From NCBI RefSeq assembly GCF_018122655.1, contig NZ_JAGRQC010000003.1, positions 248,001 to 312,000 on the forward strand: a DNA stretch of 64,000 bases, read 5' to 3'. Origin of the DNA: Stakelama marina. Its GTDB lineage: Bacteria > Pseudomonadota > Alphaproteobacteria > Sphingomonadales > Sphingomonadaceae. Of this stretch, positions 20,122-27,703 are shown in pieces. How positions within the stretch are numbered: position 1 is the stretch's first letter; every line of letters starts with the position of its first letter. The notes under the pieces were generated by a model that was given only the letters and a program-made list of their open reading frames with translations, was not told where the DNA came from and did not search any database. The translations under genes and the position numbers were made by a program.

Positions 20122-21039
20122 TCAGGCCGCGCGCGTCAGGTTCAGGAAGACATCCTCGAGATCGGGTTCGCGCGTCGACACGTCGACGATGCCGAACCCG
20201 TCCTGCTGGATCGCAGCCAGCACTTCGCCGGCATTGACCTGCGTCTTGTTATAGCTGACCGCGAGTATCCGGTCGCCCTTCAGCTCGATCTGCTGGAAAC
20301 ACCGATTTTCGGGAAGCGCGGTGACGTCGCGATCGACGGTCACCTCGACCAGCTTTTCCTGCGCCATGTTGACGAGGTCGCGCGTCGGCTCGTTGGCGAT
20401 GATGCGGCCGTGATGGATAATGGCGATGCGGTCGCACAGCTCCTCGGCTTCTTCGAGGTAATGCGTCGTCAGCACCACCGTCACGCCGCGCGCGTGAAGC
20501 CCGCGGACATATTCCCAAAGCTGCTGGCGAAGCTCGATGTCGACGCCCGCGGTCGGCTCGTCGAGCACCAGCACCGGCGGCGCATGGACCATCGCCTTGG
20601 CGACCATCAGGCGCCGTTTCATGCCGCCCGACAGCGTTCGCGAATAGGCCTGCGCCTTGTCCTCGAGGTGCATCGCGCGGAGCAGTTCCATCGACCGCCG
20701 TTCGCGCTTGGGCACGCCGAACAGCCCGGCCTGGATCTCCAGCGTCTCGAACGGCGTGAAGAACGGGTCGAAGGTGATTTCCTGATTGACGATGCCGATC
20801 GACACCTTGGCGTTGCGCGGGTGCCGATCGATGTCGAATCCCCAGATCGACGCGCGCCCGCCGGTCTTGTTGACCAGCCCGGCAAGGATGTTGATCAGCG
20901 TCGACTTGCCCGCGCCGTTGGGGCCGAGCAGCCCGAATATCTGTCCGCGCGGGACTGTCAGGTCGACATTGTCCAGCGCCTGCTTGCCGCCTTCATAGGT
21001 CTTCGACAGACCCTCGATCTCGATCGCTGCATCGCTCAT
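20122..21039 (-). CDS. ABC transporter ATP-binding protein
   Basis: A 305-residue ABC ATPase. The nucleotide-binding domain is complete: Walker A GPNGAGKSTL near residue 44, the signature LSGGMKRRLMVAKAM near 142, Walker B VLVLDEPTAGVD near 162, and the switch His in LTTHYLEEAEEL. The C-terminal 80 residues resemble the DUF4162-like tail of the drug/lipid exporter ATPases (DrrA/CcmA-like). The start is the ATG giving MSDAAIEIEGLSKTYEGG. No permease gene is adjacent on either side, so its membrane partner must be elsewhere. Substrate unknown. Confidence 0.92.
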   Translation of the reverse strand: MSDAAIEIEGLSKTYEGGKQALDNVDLTVPRGQIFGLLGPNGAGKSTLINILAGLVNKTGGRASIWGFDIDRHPRNAKVSIGIVNQEITFDPFFTPFETLEIQAGLFGVPKRERRSMELLRAMHLEDKAQAYSRTLSGGMKRRLMVAKAMVHAPPVLVLDEPTAGVDIELRQQLWEYVRGLHARGVTVVLTTHYLEEAEELCDRIAIIHHGRIIANEPTRDLVNMAQEKLVEVTVDRDVTALPENRCFQQIELKGDRILAVSYNKTQVNAGEVLAAIQQDGFGIVDVSTREPDLEDVFLNLTRAA

Positions 21040-21138
21040 GCAGGCGGAGATGCGGCGGATGCGCCGCCGACGCAAGCCTCGTGTGCGCATGCAAAGGGGA
21101 ATTGAAGCGCGGCCAAGCTGCTGCTAACGGCTTGCCCC

Positions 21139-21372
21139 ATGATTCCGCCGCCCGAAACGATCAAGGTCACCACCCGCCGCGTCGCCTGTGACGGCGCGAC
21201 CGATATTCCGGGCGGCGCGTCGCTCGGCCATCCGCGCGTTTTCCTCGAAATCGATGAAAGCGGCTATGTCGATTGCGGCTATTGCGACCGGCGTTTTATC
21301 CTTGAAGGCGGGCCTGCCGACGGCGTCGATCAATCGACACTTCCCGACCATGGGGATGGTGCGGGGCGCTAA
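21139..21372 (+). CDS. zf-CHCC zinc-finger domain protein
   Basis: A 77-residue protein with the zf-CHCC zinc-finger pattern: Cys in RRVACDGA, His in SLGHPRVFLEI, then YVDCGYCDRRF with the last two Cys. The domain is related to the zinc-binding C-terminus of mitochondrial complex I subunit NDUFS6, and stand-alone bacterial copies are common in alphaproteobacteria. Function in bacteria is unproven. It lies 18 bases upstream of tldD on the same strand and is divergent from the ABC ATPase gene. Confidence 0.87.
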   Translation: MIPPPETIKVTTRRVACDGATDIPGGASLGHPRVFLEIDESGYVDCGYCDRRFILEGGPADGVDQSTLPDHGDGAGR

Positions 21373-21378
21373 GGTTCC

Positions 21379-21384
21379 TATATC
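21379..21384 (+). promoter_or_regulatory. Possible -10 hexamer of a leaderless tldD transcript
   Basis: TATATC ends exactly 6 bases before the tldD ATG at 21391, the distance expected if transcription starts at the A of the start codon. The bases between (GGCGGG) are too close to the ATG to be a good ribosome binding site. No convincing -35 is visible 16-18 bases upstream, so this is tentative. Confidence 0.35.
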
Positions 21385-21390
21385 GGCGGG

Positions 21391-22821
21391 ATGACGACAC
21401 CTGCCGATCCCCGCTCGTTTCTCTATCAGGGCGCGCTCGACCCCGCCGCCGCGCAAAAACTGACCGCCGACCTTCTGGCGAAGGCCGACGACGGCGAACT
21501 CTATCTGCAATATCGCAAGTCCGAAGCGTTCGGCTTCGACGACGGGCAGTTGAAGCGCGCGTCCTACGACACCGATTCGGGCTTCGGCCTGCGCGCGGTG
21601 TCGGGAGAGGCGACCGCCTTCGCGCATGCCAGCGAGATCAGCGCTGCGGCGATCGCCCGCGCGGGCGAGACGATGGCGCTGATCGATCCGGCCAAGGGCG
21701 CAAAGGCGTCGCCGCCGCGCCACAATAACCGCCATCTCTATACCGATGCCGACCCGATCGACCTCGTGCCGTTCGCCGATAAGGTCAATTTGTGCCAGGC
21801 GATCGACGCCGCTGCGCGCGCGCGCGATCCGCGCGTCTGCCAGGTCTCGGTCGGGCTGCTGGGAAGCTGGCAGGTGGTGGAGATCGTGCGCCCCGACGGC
21901 TTCATCGCCACCGATGTGCGTCCGCTCACGCGGCTCAACGTCAACATCACCGTAGAGGCGAACGGGCGGCGCGAAAGCGGCAATTTCGGTATCGGCGGCC
22001 GCGCGCTCTATGGCCGCCTGCTCGAGCCGGAGACGTGGAACCGCGCGATCGACGAGGCGCTGGCGCAGGCGCTCGTCAATCTCGAATCGGTCGATGCGCC
22101 CGCCGGCGTCATGCCCGTGCTGCTCGGCCCCGGATGGCCCGGCGTGCTCCTTCACGAAGCGGTTGGCCACGGGCTCGAGGGCGATTTCAACCGCAAGGGC
22201 ACCAGTGCGTTCTCGGGTCGCATCGGAGAGCGCGTCGCCGCACCCGGCGTGACCGTGGTCGATGATGGTTCGCTTGGCGAGCGCCGCGGTTCGCTGTCGA
22301 TCGACGACGAAGGTACCCCGACGCAGGAGAATGTCCTGATCGAGGACGGCATCCTGAAGGGCTATATTCAGGACCGGCTCAACGCGCGGCTGATGGGCGT
22401 CGATCCGACCGGCAACGGGCGCCGGCAGGGCTATGAACATGCGCCGATGCCGCGCATGACCAACACCTTCATGCGCGCCGGGAACGACGATCCCGCCGAA
22501 CTGCTCAGCCGCGTGAAGAAGGGTATCTATGCCAAGAGCTTCGGCGGCGGGCAGGTCGATATCGTGTCGGGCAAGTTCGTCTTCTCCTGCACAGAAGCGT
22601 ACAAGATCGAGGACGGCAAGCTCGGTGCTCCGATCAAGGGCGCGACGCTGATCGGCGATGGCCCGACGGTGCTGACCAGGGTGACCGGCATCGGCAACGA
22701 CTTCTCGCTCGACGAAGGCGTCGGCATGTGCGGCAAGGCCGGGCAGAGCGTGCCCGCGGGCGTCGGACAGCCGACGCTGCTGGTCGACGGGCTGACGGTG
22801 GGCGGCACGGCTGCCGCCTGA
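21391..22821 (+). CDS. tldD: Metalloprotease TldD
   Basis: TldD is a zinc metallopeptidase that works with TldE (PmbA) as a heterodimer to degrade unfolded or modified peptides in the cytosol. The 476-residue protein has the family's usual length and carries HEAVGHGLEGD near residue 255, the HExxxH zinc motif with a downstream acidic residue. SFGGGQVDIVSGKFVFSC and MCGKAGQSVPAGVGQPTLLV near the C-terminus are also typical of the family. No tldE gene is in the window. A -10-like hexamer lies 6 bases upstream, so the mRNA may be leaderless. It converges with ccdB, with a four-base gap. Confidence 0.97.
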   Translation: MTTPADPRSFLYQGALDPAAAQKLTADLLAKADDGELYLQYRKSEAFGFDDGQLKRASYDTDSGFGLRAVSGEATAFAHASEISAAAIARAGETMALIDPAKGAKASPPRHNNRHLYTDADPIDLVPFADKVNLCQAIDAAARARDPRVCQVSVGLLGSWQVVEIVRPDGFIATDVRPLTRLNVNITVEANGRRESGNFGIGGRALYGRLLEPETWNRAIDEALAQALVNLESVDAPAGVMPVLLGPGWPGVLLHEAVGHGLEGDFNRKGTSAFSGRIGERVAAPGVTVVDDGSLGERRGSLSIDDEGTPTQENVLIEDGILKGYIQDRLNARLMGVDPTGNGRRQGYEHAPMPRMTNTFMRAGNDDPAELLSRVKKGIYAKSFGGGQVDIVSGKFVFSCTEAYKIEDGKLGAPIKGATLIGDGPTVLTRVTGIGNDFSLDEGVGMCGKAGQSVPAGVGQPTLLVDGLTVGGTAAA

Positions 22822-22825
22822 CGGG

Positions 22826-23125
22826 TCAGAAGCCGGAAATCAGCATGTCGAGCGCAGCGGTGATCTCCGGGTCGCGGTGTGCAAGCGAAGCAACGGCGGG
22901 ACCGAGGTTGGCCTTGTGTACCGCTCCGGCATCTTGTGGCGCCGGGATTCGTCGCTGGCGGGCCATGGCGAACGGAGGCGTCAGCCTGTCGATCACCTGA
23001 TTACCGTCACCCGGCCGGACGAGCGGAATCACGAACCGGGTGTCGAAATGGTCGATTAGGTCGGACTGCATATCGACCACAAGCATGTCGTCGTCGCCGA
23101 CCCGGTGGACATCGAATTTCGCCAT
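22826..23125 (-). CDS. ccdB: CcdB family type II toxin
   Basis: A 99-residue CcdB-family protein. F-plasmid CcdB poisons DNA gyrase; chromosomal relatives are assumed to do the same. Family features seen are the MAKFDVHRV start, LVVDMQSDLIDHFDTRFVIPL (residues 15-35), and the conserved end LGPAVASLAHRDPEITAALDMLISGF-type tail that carries the gyrase-binding residues in F CcdB. The frame is intact. The ATG overlaps by one base the TGA that would end an undamaged ccdA, the normal coupled arrangement. The antitoxin gene upstream is frameshifted, which makes an active toxin here puzzling. Confidence 0.88.
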   Translation of the reverse strand: MAKFDVHRVGDDDMLVVDMQSDLIDHFDTRFVIPLVRPGDGNQVIDRLTPPFAMARQRRIPAPQDAGAVHKANLGPAVASLAHRDPEITAALDMLISGF

Positions 23126-23375
23126 CAGAACAGGCGATATTTTCCAGTGGCAGCCCGCACTCGTCGATCCATCGGTTCCAGCTTTCGATCGCTTCCCGGT
23201 TTTCCTCTCGCCACTGGCGCTCGCGTTCCCTCTTCGCTTCGGAGCGGAGCGCGGCCTCGCAAACCTGGCTGAGATTGAGCCTCGCCTCGCGCGCAGCCGC
23301 GACGACCCCCGAATCGATCGACGGGTTGACCGGCTTTCGCTTGCCGGAACCGATGGAATCGTGCTTCAGGGGCAT
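23125..23375 (-). pseudogene. ccdA: CcdA family antitoxin with apparent -1 frameshift near its 3' end
   Basis: The frame from ATG at 23375 reads as a CcdA antitoxin: RKPVNPSIDSGVVAAAREA (ribbon-helix-helix part), a charged helix KRERERQWREENREAIESWN, and WIDECGLPLE. CcdA proteins of this type normally end with ...GLPLxKYRxF and a stop overlapping ccdB. Here the residues KYRLF and the TGA at 23125-23127 are present but in the neighbouring frame. The DNA has GGAAAATATC, and one extra A would restore LEKYRLF-stop. As written, the frame runs on to 23007, antisense-free but out of frame within ccdB, adding 44 unrelated residues. It is either a sequencing error in a homopolymer, a real mutation, or a slippage site. 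Confidence 0.75.
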
Positions 23376-23415
23376 AAATTAGGCGCACCACCATGCGCGT
23401 CAACGGAGGCCGAGG

Positions 23416-23967
23416 ATGGCCGAATTTTTCGACTGCATCACCGAAGAGCATCAGGCGTTCATCGCAAAACAGCCGGTGTTCTTCGTCGCCACCGCAGCGG
23501 AGGGCGCGCGGATCAATTGCAGCCCCAAGGGGCTCGACAGCCTGCGCGTGCTCGATCAGCGCACCGTCGCCTATCTCGATCTCGGCGGGTCGGGCAACGA
23601 AACCAATGCGCACCTTGCCGCGGACGGGCGTATCACGCTGATGTTCTGCGCATTCGACAATCCCGCGCTGATCCTGCGCCTCTATGGCCATGGCCGCGCG
23701 GTGCTGCCGCAGGACGAGGACTGGCAGGTGCTGGCGCAGCGTTTCGACCTGATGCCCGGCGCGCGCCAGATCTTCGAGGTTCATGTCGAAACGGTGCAGA
23801 CGAGCTGCGGATACGGCGTCCCGTTGATGACGCTCGAGCGCGAGCGTCCGACGCTCATCAAATATCATGCTGGCCAAAGCGATGAGGACCGGCTCGAAAA
23901 ATGGTCCGGCCGCACCGTGAGTATCGACGGCCTTCCAGTGCGCGTCCCGACGCGAGTTCCGAACTGA
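23416..23967 (+). CDS. Pyridoxamine 5'-phosphate oxidase family protein
   Basis: A 183-residue member of the split-barrel FMN-binding (PNPOx-like) family. FVATAAEGARINCSPKG (residues about 23-39) and YLDLGGSGNETNAHLAADGRITLMFCAFD (about 55-83) match the flavin-binding strands. Substrate is unknown; homologues are annotated only as PNPOx family proteins, not the vitamin B6 enzyme. GGAGGCCGAGG just upstream supplies the ribosome binding site. It is divergent from ccdA with 40 bases between. Its stop overlaps the start of the DUF2007 gene by one base (TGATG). Confidence 0.9.
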   Translation: MAEFFDCITEEHQAFIAKQPVFFVATAAEGARINCSPKGLDSLRVLDQRTVAYLDLGGSGNETNAHLAADGRITLMFCAFDNPALILRLYGHGRAVLPQDEDWQVLAQRFDLMPGARQIFEVHVETVQTSCGYGVPLMTLERERPTLIKYHAGQSDEDRLEKWSGRTVSIDGLPVRVPTRVPN

Positions 23968-24182
23968 TGGCACTCGTCGAACTTGGTCGCTTCAATCGGT
24001 TCGAGGCGCACATCCTGCAAGGCAGGCTCGAATCGGAGGGCATTCCCGCCTTCTCCTTCGATGCCGAGGCCAGCATTGCCGATGGGAGTTCGTTCCTGAT
24101 TCCCGTTCGGGTGATGGTCGATGAAACCGATCTGGCGCGGGCGCGTTCGGTGCTCGACGAAGGTCAGGAACCGTCTGCCTGA
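23967..24182 (+). CDS. DUF2007 domain protein
   Basis: A 71-residue protein matching the DUF2007 / putative signal-transducing protein family. The pattern MALVELGRFNRFEAHILQGRLESEGI followed by PVRVMVDETDLARARSVL gives the beta-alpha-beta fold of a small ferredoxin-like domain. Members are thought to act as regulatory modules, possibly related to PII-like sensors, but this is not established. It is translationally coupled to the PNPOx-like gene, and the next gene downstream, 145 bases away, is glnK, which has its own promoter. Confidence 0.85.
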   Translation: MALVELGRFNRFEAHILQGRLESEGIPAFSFDAEASIADGSSFLIPVRVMVDETDLARARSVLDEGQEPSA

Positions 24183-24273
24183 TTTTTGAGCAGTCGTTAG
24201 CAACTGCACAAAATTTCATACTTTGGTAACATTTGATGTCGCGAAACCGCGCGGAAACGCGTGTTTTCGACTC

Positions 24274-24289
24274 TGGCACGCGCTTTGCT
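24274..24289 (+). promoter_or_regulatory. Sigma-54 promoter of glnK-amtB
   Basis: TGGCACGCGCTTTGCT matches the sigma-54 consensus TGGCAC-N5-TTGCW at every defined base. It lies 38 bases before the glnK ATG, placing the transcription start near 24301 and leaving room for the AGGGGG ribosome binding site. Sigma-54 promoters upstream of glnK-amtB are well known and activated by NtrC under nitrogen limitation. I do not see a convincing NtrC site in the 90 bases upstream. Confidence 0.88.
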
Positions 24290-24327
24290 GCGTCTGCTCC
24301 CGGGACTATCCAGGCAAAGGGGGCGGC

Positions 24328-24666
24328 ATGAAACTCGTCATCGCCATTATCAAGCCTTTCAAGCTCGACGAAGTGCGCGAGGCGCTGACCGAGGTCGGCG
24401 TCGCGGGCATGACCGTGAGCGAAGTGAAGGGATTTGGCCGGCAGAAGGGCCAGACCGAAATCTATCGCGGGGCGGAATACAGCACCAACATGGTGCCGAA
24501 GATCAAGATTGAGGTCGTCTGCGCGACCGAGATCATCGACCGTGTGGTGGAGGCGATCCAGGCCGCGGCCAATACCGGCGCCATCGGCGACGGCAAGATT
24601 TTCGTCCTCGATGTGGGCCAGGCGGTGCGCATCCGCACTGGCGAAACCGACGACAGCGCGCTGTGA
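24328..24666 (+). CDS. glnK: PII nitrogen regulatory protein (GlnK/GlnB type)
   Basis: PII proteins sense 2-oxoglutarate and ATP/ADP and control ammonium uptake and glutamine synthesis. The 112-residue length is exact for the family. MKLVIAIIKPFKLDEVREAL starts the protein. The T-loop GFGRQKGQTEIYRGAEYS contains Tyr51, the uridylylation site, and GDGKIFVLDV matches the second PROSITE region. Its placement directly upstream of amtB (14 bases) argues for GlnK, which blocks AmtB when ammonium is plentiful. A sigma-54 promoter lies upstream, and the ATG is preceded by AGGGGG. Confidence 0.96.
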   Translation: MKLVIAIIKPFKLDEVREALTEVGVAGMTVSEVKGFGRQKGQTEIYRGAEYSTNMVPKIKIEVVCATEIIDRVVEAIQAAANTGAIGDGKIFVLDVGQAVRIRTGETDDSAL

Positions 24667-24680
24667 GGGAAGGGGGTATC

Positions 24681-26024
24681 ATGAAGAATTGGATGAAACT
24701 CGCCGGGGCCGCCGGCCTCAGCATGTTCGCAGCGCTCCCCGCCTGGGCGCAGGACGCCGCGCTTCAGGCGCCCGCGACCGTGGCCGGGCCGACCGTCGAC
24801 AAGGGCGATACCGCGTGGATGATGACCTCCACCATCCTCGTCCTGATGATGATCCTGCCGGGCCTTGCGCTGTTCTACGGCGGTCTGACTCGGACCAAGA
24901 ACATGCTCTCGACGATGACGCAGGTCGGCGCGGTTGCCGCGCTCGCGATGCTCGTCTGGGTGATGTGGGGCTATACGATGGCCTTTGGTGACGGCGGCAA
25001 CGCCATCATCTCGGGCTTCGGCAAGGCGTTCCTGCACGGCGTCACCCCCGACAGCACCGCGCCGACGTTCACCGACGGCGTCGCCATCCCCGAATATGTC
25101 TTCGTCTGCTTCCAGATGACCTTTGCCGCGATCACCGTGGCGCTGGTGCTGGGATCGGTGGTCGAGCGGATGAAGTTCTCCGCGACCATGGTGTTCGGGC
25201 TCGTCTGGCTGACGATCGTCTATTTCCCGATCGCGCACATGGTGTGGGCGGGCAACGGCTATTTCTTAGGCCTCGGCGCGCTCGACTTCGCGGGCGGCAC
25301 CGTCGTCCACATCAATGCCGGCGTCTCGGCGCTCGTCGCAGCGCTCATCCTCGGCAAGCGTATCGGCTATCCGACCGAATATATGGCGCCGCACTCGCTG
25401 ACCATGACCGGGATCGGTACCGGCCTGCTGTGGGTCGGCTGGTTCGGCTTCAACGCCGGTTCTGCGCTCGAAGCGAATGGTTCGGCGGCGCTGGCGATGA
25501 TGAACACCTTCGTCGCCACCGCATCGGCGGGCCTGTTCTGGATGATCGCCGAGCGGATCGCCGGTCACAAGGGTTCGGCGCTCGGCTTCTGCTCGGGCAT
25601 CATCGCCGGGCTGGTCGCGGTGACGCCCGCGGCGGGCAATTCGGGCCCGTTCGGCGCGATCATCCTCGGCGCGGTCGCCAGCTTCATCTGCTACTTCTTC
25701 GTCGCGGTGGTAAAGCCGAAAATGGGTTATGACGACGCACTCGACGCGTTCGGCATTCACGGCATCGGCGGCATGGTCGGCGCGATCGGCACCGGCATCG
25801 TCTATGCGCCGGTCTTCGGCGGACCGGGTGACGGATCGGTTGGCATCGGGGCGCAGCTCGGCATTCAGATCGCCGCGGTCGCCGGCACGATTGTCTGGGC
25901 CGCGATCGGCACCGTCATCGCCATCTTCATCGCCAAGGCGGTCACCGGCCTGCGCGTCAGCGCCGATACCGAGCGCGAAGGGCTCGACCTCGGCGAACAT
26001 GGCGAGCGTGCATATAATTACTGA
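24681..26024 (+). CDS. amtB: Ammonium transporter
   Basis: AmtB conducts ammonium/ammonia across the inner membrane as a trimer. The 447-residue protein begins with a cleavable signal-like segment ending AWAQ (residues about 5-23), then has 11 predicted helices. GLALFYGGLTRTKNMLS near residue 55, GGTVVHINAGVSALVAAL (first pore His) and DAFGIHGIGGMVGA (second pore His) are diagnostic. It is co-transcribed with glnK and ends at a strong terminator. The cytosolic tail (RVSADTEREGLDLGEHGERAYNY) matches the region contacted in AmtB-GlnK complexes. Confidence 0.97.
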   Translation: MKNWMKLAGAAGLSMFAALPAWAQDAALQAPATVAGPTVDKGDTAWMMTSTILVLMMILPGLALFYGGLTRTKNMLSTMTQVGAVAALAMLVWVMWGYTMAFGDGGNAIISGFGKAFLHGVTPDSTAPTFTDGVAIPEYVFVCFQMTFAAITVALVLGSVVERMKFSATMVFGLVWLTIVYFPIAHMVWAGNGYFLGLGALDFAGGTVVHINAGVSALVAALILGKRIGYPTEYMAPHSLTMTGIGTGLLWVGWFGFNAGSALEANGSAALAMMNTFVATASAGLFWMIAERIAGHKGSALGFCSGIIAGLVAVTPAAGNSGPFGAIILGAVASFICYFFVAVVKPKMGYDDALDAFGIHGIGGMVGAIGTGIVYAPVFGGPGDGSVGIGAQLGIQIAAVAGTIVWAAIGTVIAIFIAKAVTGLRVSADTEREGLDLGEHGERAYNY

Positions 26025-26085
26025 GTTCCCGGCGGGGGCGGGCAGCGCCTGACCCCGCCGATACAAGTTCCTCCTGCGGACGACT

Positions 26086-26118
26086 GGGCCGGCGGCGCAA
26101 GCCCCGGCCCTTTTTTTT
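26086..26118 (+). terminator. Rho-independent terminator after amtB
   Basis: GGGCCGG at 26086 pairs exactly with CCGGCCC at 26104, followed immediately by eight T residues (26111-26118). It is a textbook intrinsic terminator for glnK-amtB; the run of T ends at the stop of the convergent GMC oxidoreductase gene. Confidence 0.9.
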
Positions 26119-27703
26119 ACGCCAGGTCGGCCTTCACGAATTCGGCCGCCCGCGCGCCGATCATGATCGTCGGCGCATTGGTGTTGCCGCCGATCAGCTT
26201 TGGCATGATCGAGGCATCGGCGACATATAGCCCGTCGACGCCGCGCACGCGGAGCTGCGGATCGCACACCGCATCTTCGTCCGATCCCATCCGCGCGGTC
26301 CCGACCGGGTGATAGATCGTATCCGACCGTGCGCGGATCAGCCGTTCGAGCGCCGCGTCGTCGTCCTGATCGAACGGATAGCGGTCCTTTCCGCGATAGT
26401 CGGTGATCGGCGGGGTATCGAGGATGCGGTACATCATCCGCGTTCCCTTCATCAGCAGCTTCAGGTCGCGCTCGTCGGACAGGAAGGCGGGGTCGATCAG
26501 CGGCGCATCGGCGGCGCTCGCCGTCGCCAGCCTTACCGTGCCCGTGCTTTCGGGGCGCAGCACGCAGGCATGGCAGCTGAATCCGTGCCCCTTCACATTG
26601 GCGCGGCCATGGTCCTCGACGATGGCGATCAGGAAATGGAGCTGGATGTCGGGCGCGGGCAGGCCGGGTTCGCTTTTCAGGAACGCGCCCGCCTCGGCAT
26701 AGGGGGTGGTCATCGCGCCGGTTCGCTTGCGGAACCATTGCGCCATCGCGCCGAGCGATTTGATCGAGCCCTTGAGCGACTTGCCGAGGAAGTTGCCCTC
26801 GTTCGTCTCGAACGCCGCAACATAATCGAGATGGTCCTGCAGGTTCGTGCCGACGCCCGGACGGTCCACGCGCACGTCGATCCCGTGTTCGCGCAGATGC
26901 TCGCCCGGTCCGATGCCCGACAGCATCAGCAGCTGCGGCGTCTGGAACACGCCGCCCGCCAGCACCACCGCGCGCCGCGCCCGGATGGTGTGTTGCTCGC
27001 CGCCGCGCGAATAGGCGACGCCCGTCGCACGGCCATCCTCGAACAGAACACGTTCGGCGGTTACCCCGGTCAGCACCTCCAGATTTTCGGGCGGCTTGCC
27101 GTCACCCAGAAAGGCGCGCGCCGCGCTCCAGCGTTCGCCGTTCTTCTGCGTCACCTGATACAGGCCGACGCCTTCCTGCCGCGCGCCGTTGAAATCGGGG
27201 TTGAAGGGAATCTGCAGCTTTTCGGCCGCCTCGATAAAGGCACGGCTGCCGGGATGCGCATAATCCTGGTCGCTGACCCATAGCGGGCCGTCGCCGCCGT
27301 GATAGTCGTCGCCGCCGCGGACATTGTGTTCGCAGCGCTTGAACCAGGGAAGCACCTCGTCCCAGCTCCAGCCGGGGCAGCCCATGGCTTCCCAATTGTC
27401 ATAGTCCCAGGGGTGGCCGCGGACATAGAGCATCGCGTTGATCGCGCTCGATCCGCCAAGGCCGCGTCCGCGCGGCTGATATCCGCGCCGGCCGTTGAGT
27501 CCCGCCTGCGGCACGGTTTCGAAGCGCCAGTTCGCCTCGTCCTTCTGGAACGGCATCATCCCCGGCATGACCGTGGTGAAACTGGTATTCTTTCCCCCGG
27601 CCTCGAGGATCGCGACGCTGTATTTCCCGCCTTCGCTCAGGCGACCCGCCGCGGCGCTGCCCCCCGATCCGGCTCCGACGACGACGATGTCGGCTTCTTC
27701 CAT
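26117..27703 (-). CDS. GMC family oxidoreductase (choline dehydrogenase-like)
   Basis: A 528-residue FAD-dependent glucose-methanol-choline oxidoreductase, oxidising an alcohol substrate that cannot be named. It shows the N-terminal ADIVVVGAGSGGSAAAGRLSE, the GMC signature region GRGLGGSSAINAMLYVRGHP near residue 82, and the second signature near residue 250 (AGGVFQTPQLLMLSGIGP). The C-terminal YHPVGTARMG carries the catalytic His. I chose ATG at 27703 (MEEADIVVVG); the gene then overlaps the end of the upstream desaturase gene by 67 bases. The overlap and shared strand suggest co-expression with the desaturase. Confidence 0.92.
   Translation of the reverse strand: MEEADIVVVGAGSGGSAAAGRLSEGGKYSVAILEAGGKNTSFTTVMPGMMPFQKDEANWRFETVPQAGLNGRRGYQPRGRGLGGSSAINAMLYVRGHPWDYDNWEAMGCPGWSWDEVLPWFKRCEHNVRGGDDYHGGDGPLWVSDQDYAHPGSRAFIEAAEKLQIPFNPDFNGARQEGVGLYQVTQKNGERWSAARAFLGDGKPPENLEVLTGVTAERVLFEDGRATGVAYSRGGEQHTIRARRAVVLAGGVFQTPQLLMLSGIGPGEHLREHGIDVRVDRPGVGTNLQDHLDYVAAFETNEGNFLGKSLKGSIKSLGAMAQWFRKRTGAMTTPYAEAGAFLKSEPGLPAPDIQLHFLIAIVEDHGRANVKGHGFSCHACVLRPESTGTVRLATASAADAPLIDPAFLSDERDLKLLMKGTRMMYRILDTPPITDYRGKDRYPFDQDDDAALERLIRARSDTIYHPVGTARMGSDEDAVCDPQLRVRGVDGLYVADASIMPKLIGGNTNAPTIMIGARAAEFVKADLA

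Noticed and set aside
22826..23125. A compensating frameshift in ccdB (atypical middle AMARQRRIPAPQ)
   Set aside because: The frame stays CcdB-like both before and after this stretch, so no frame change is needed.
23376..23403. ccdA promoter TTGACG-N16-TAATTT
   Set aside because: The -10 element directly abuts the ATG, which would place the transcription start inside the coding sequence; either the -10 or the ATG choice is wrong, so I do not list it.
24185..24240. NtrC enhancer site upstream of glnK
   Set aside because: TGCACAAAATTTCATACTTTGG has only partial half-sites with wrong spacing.
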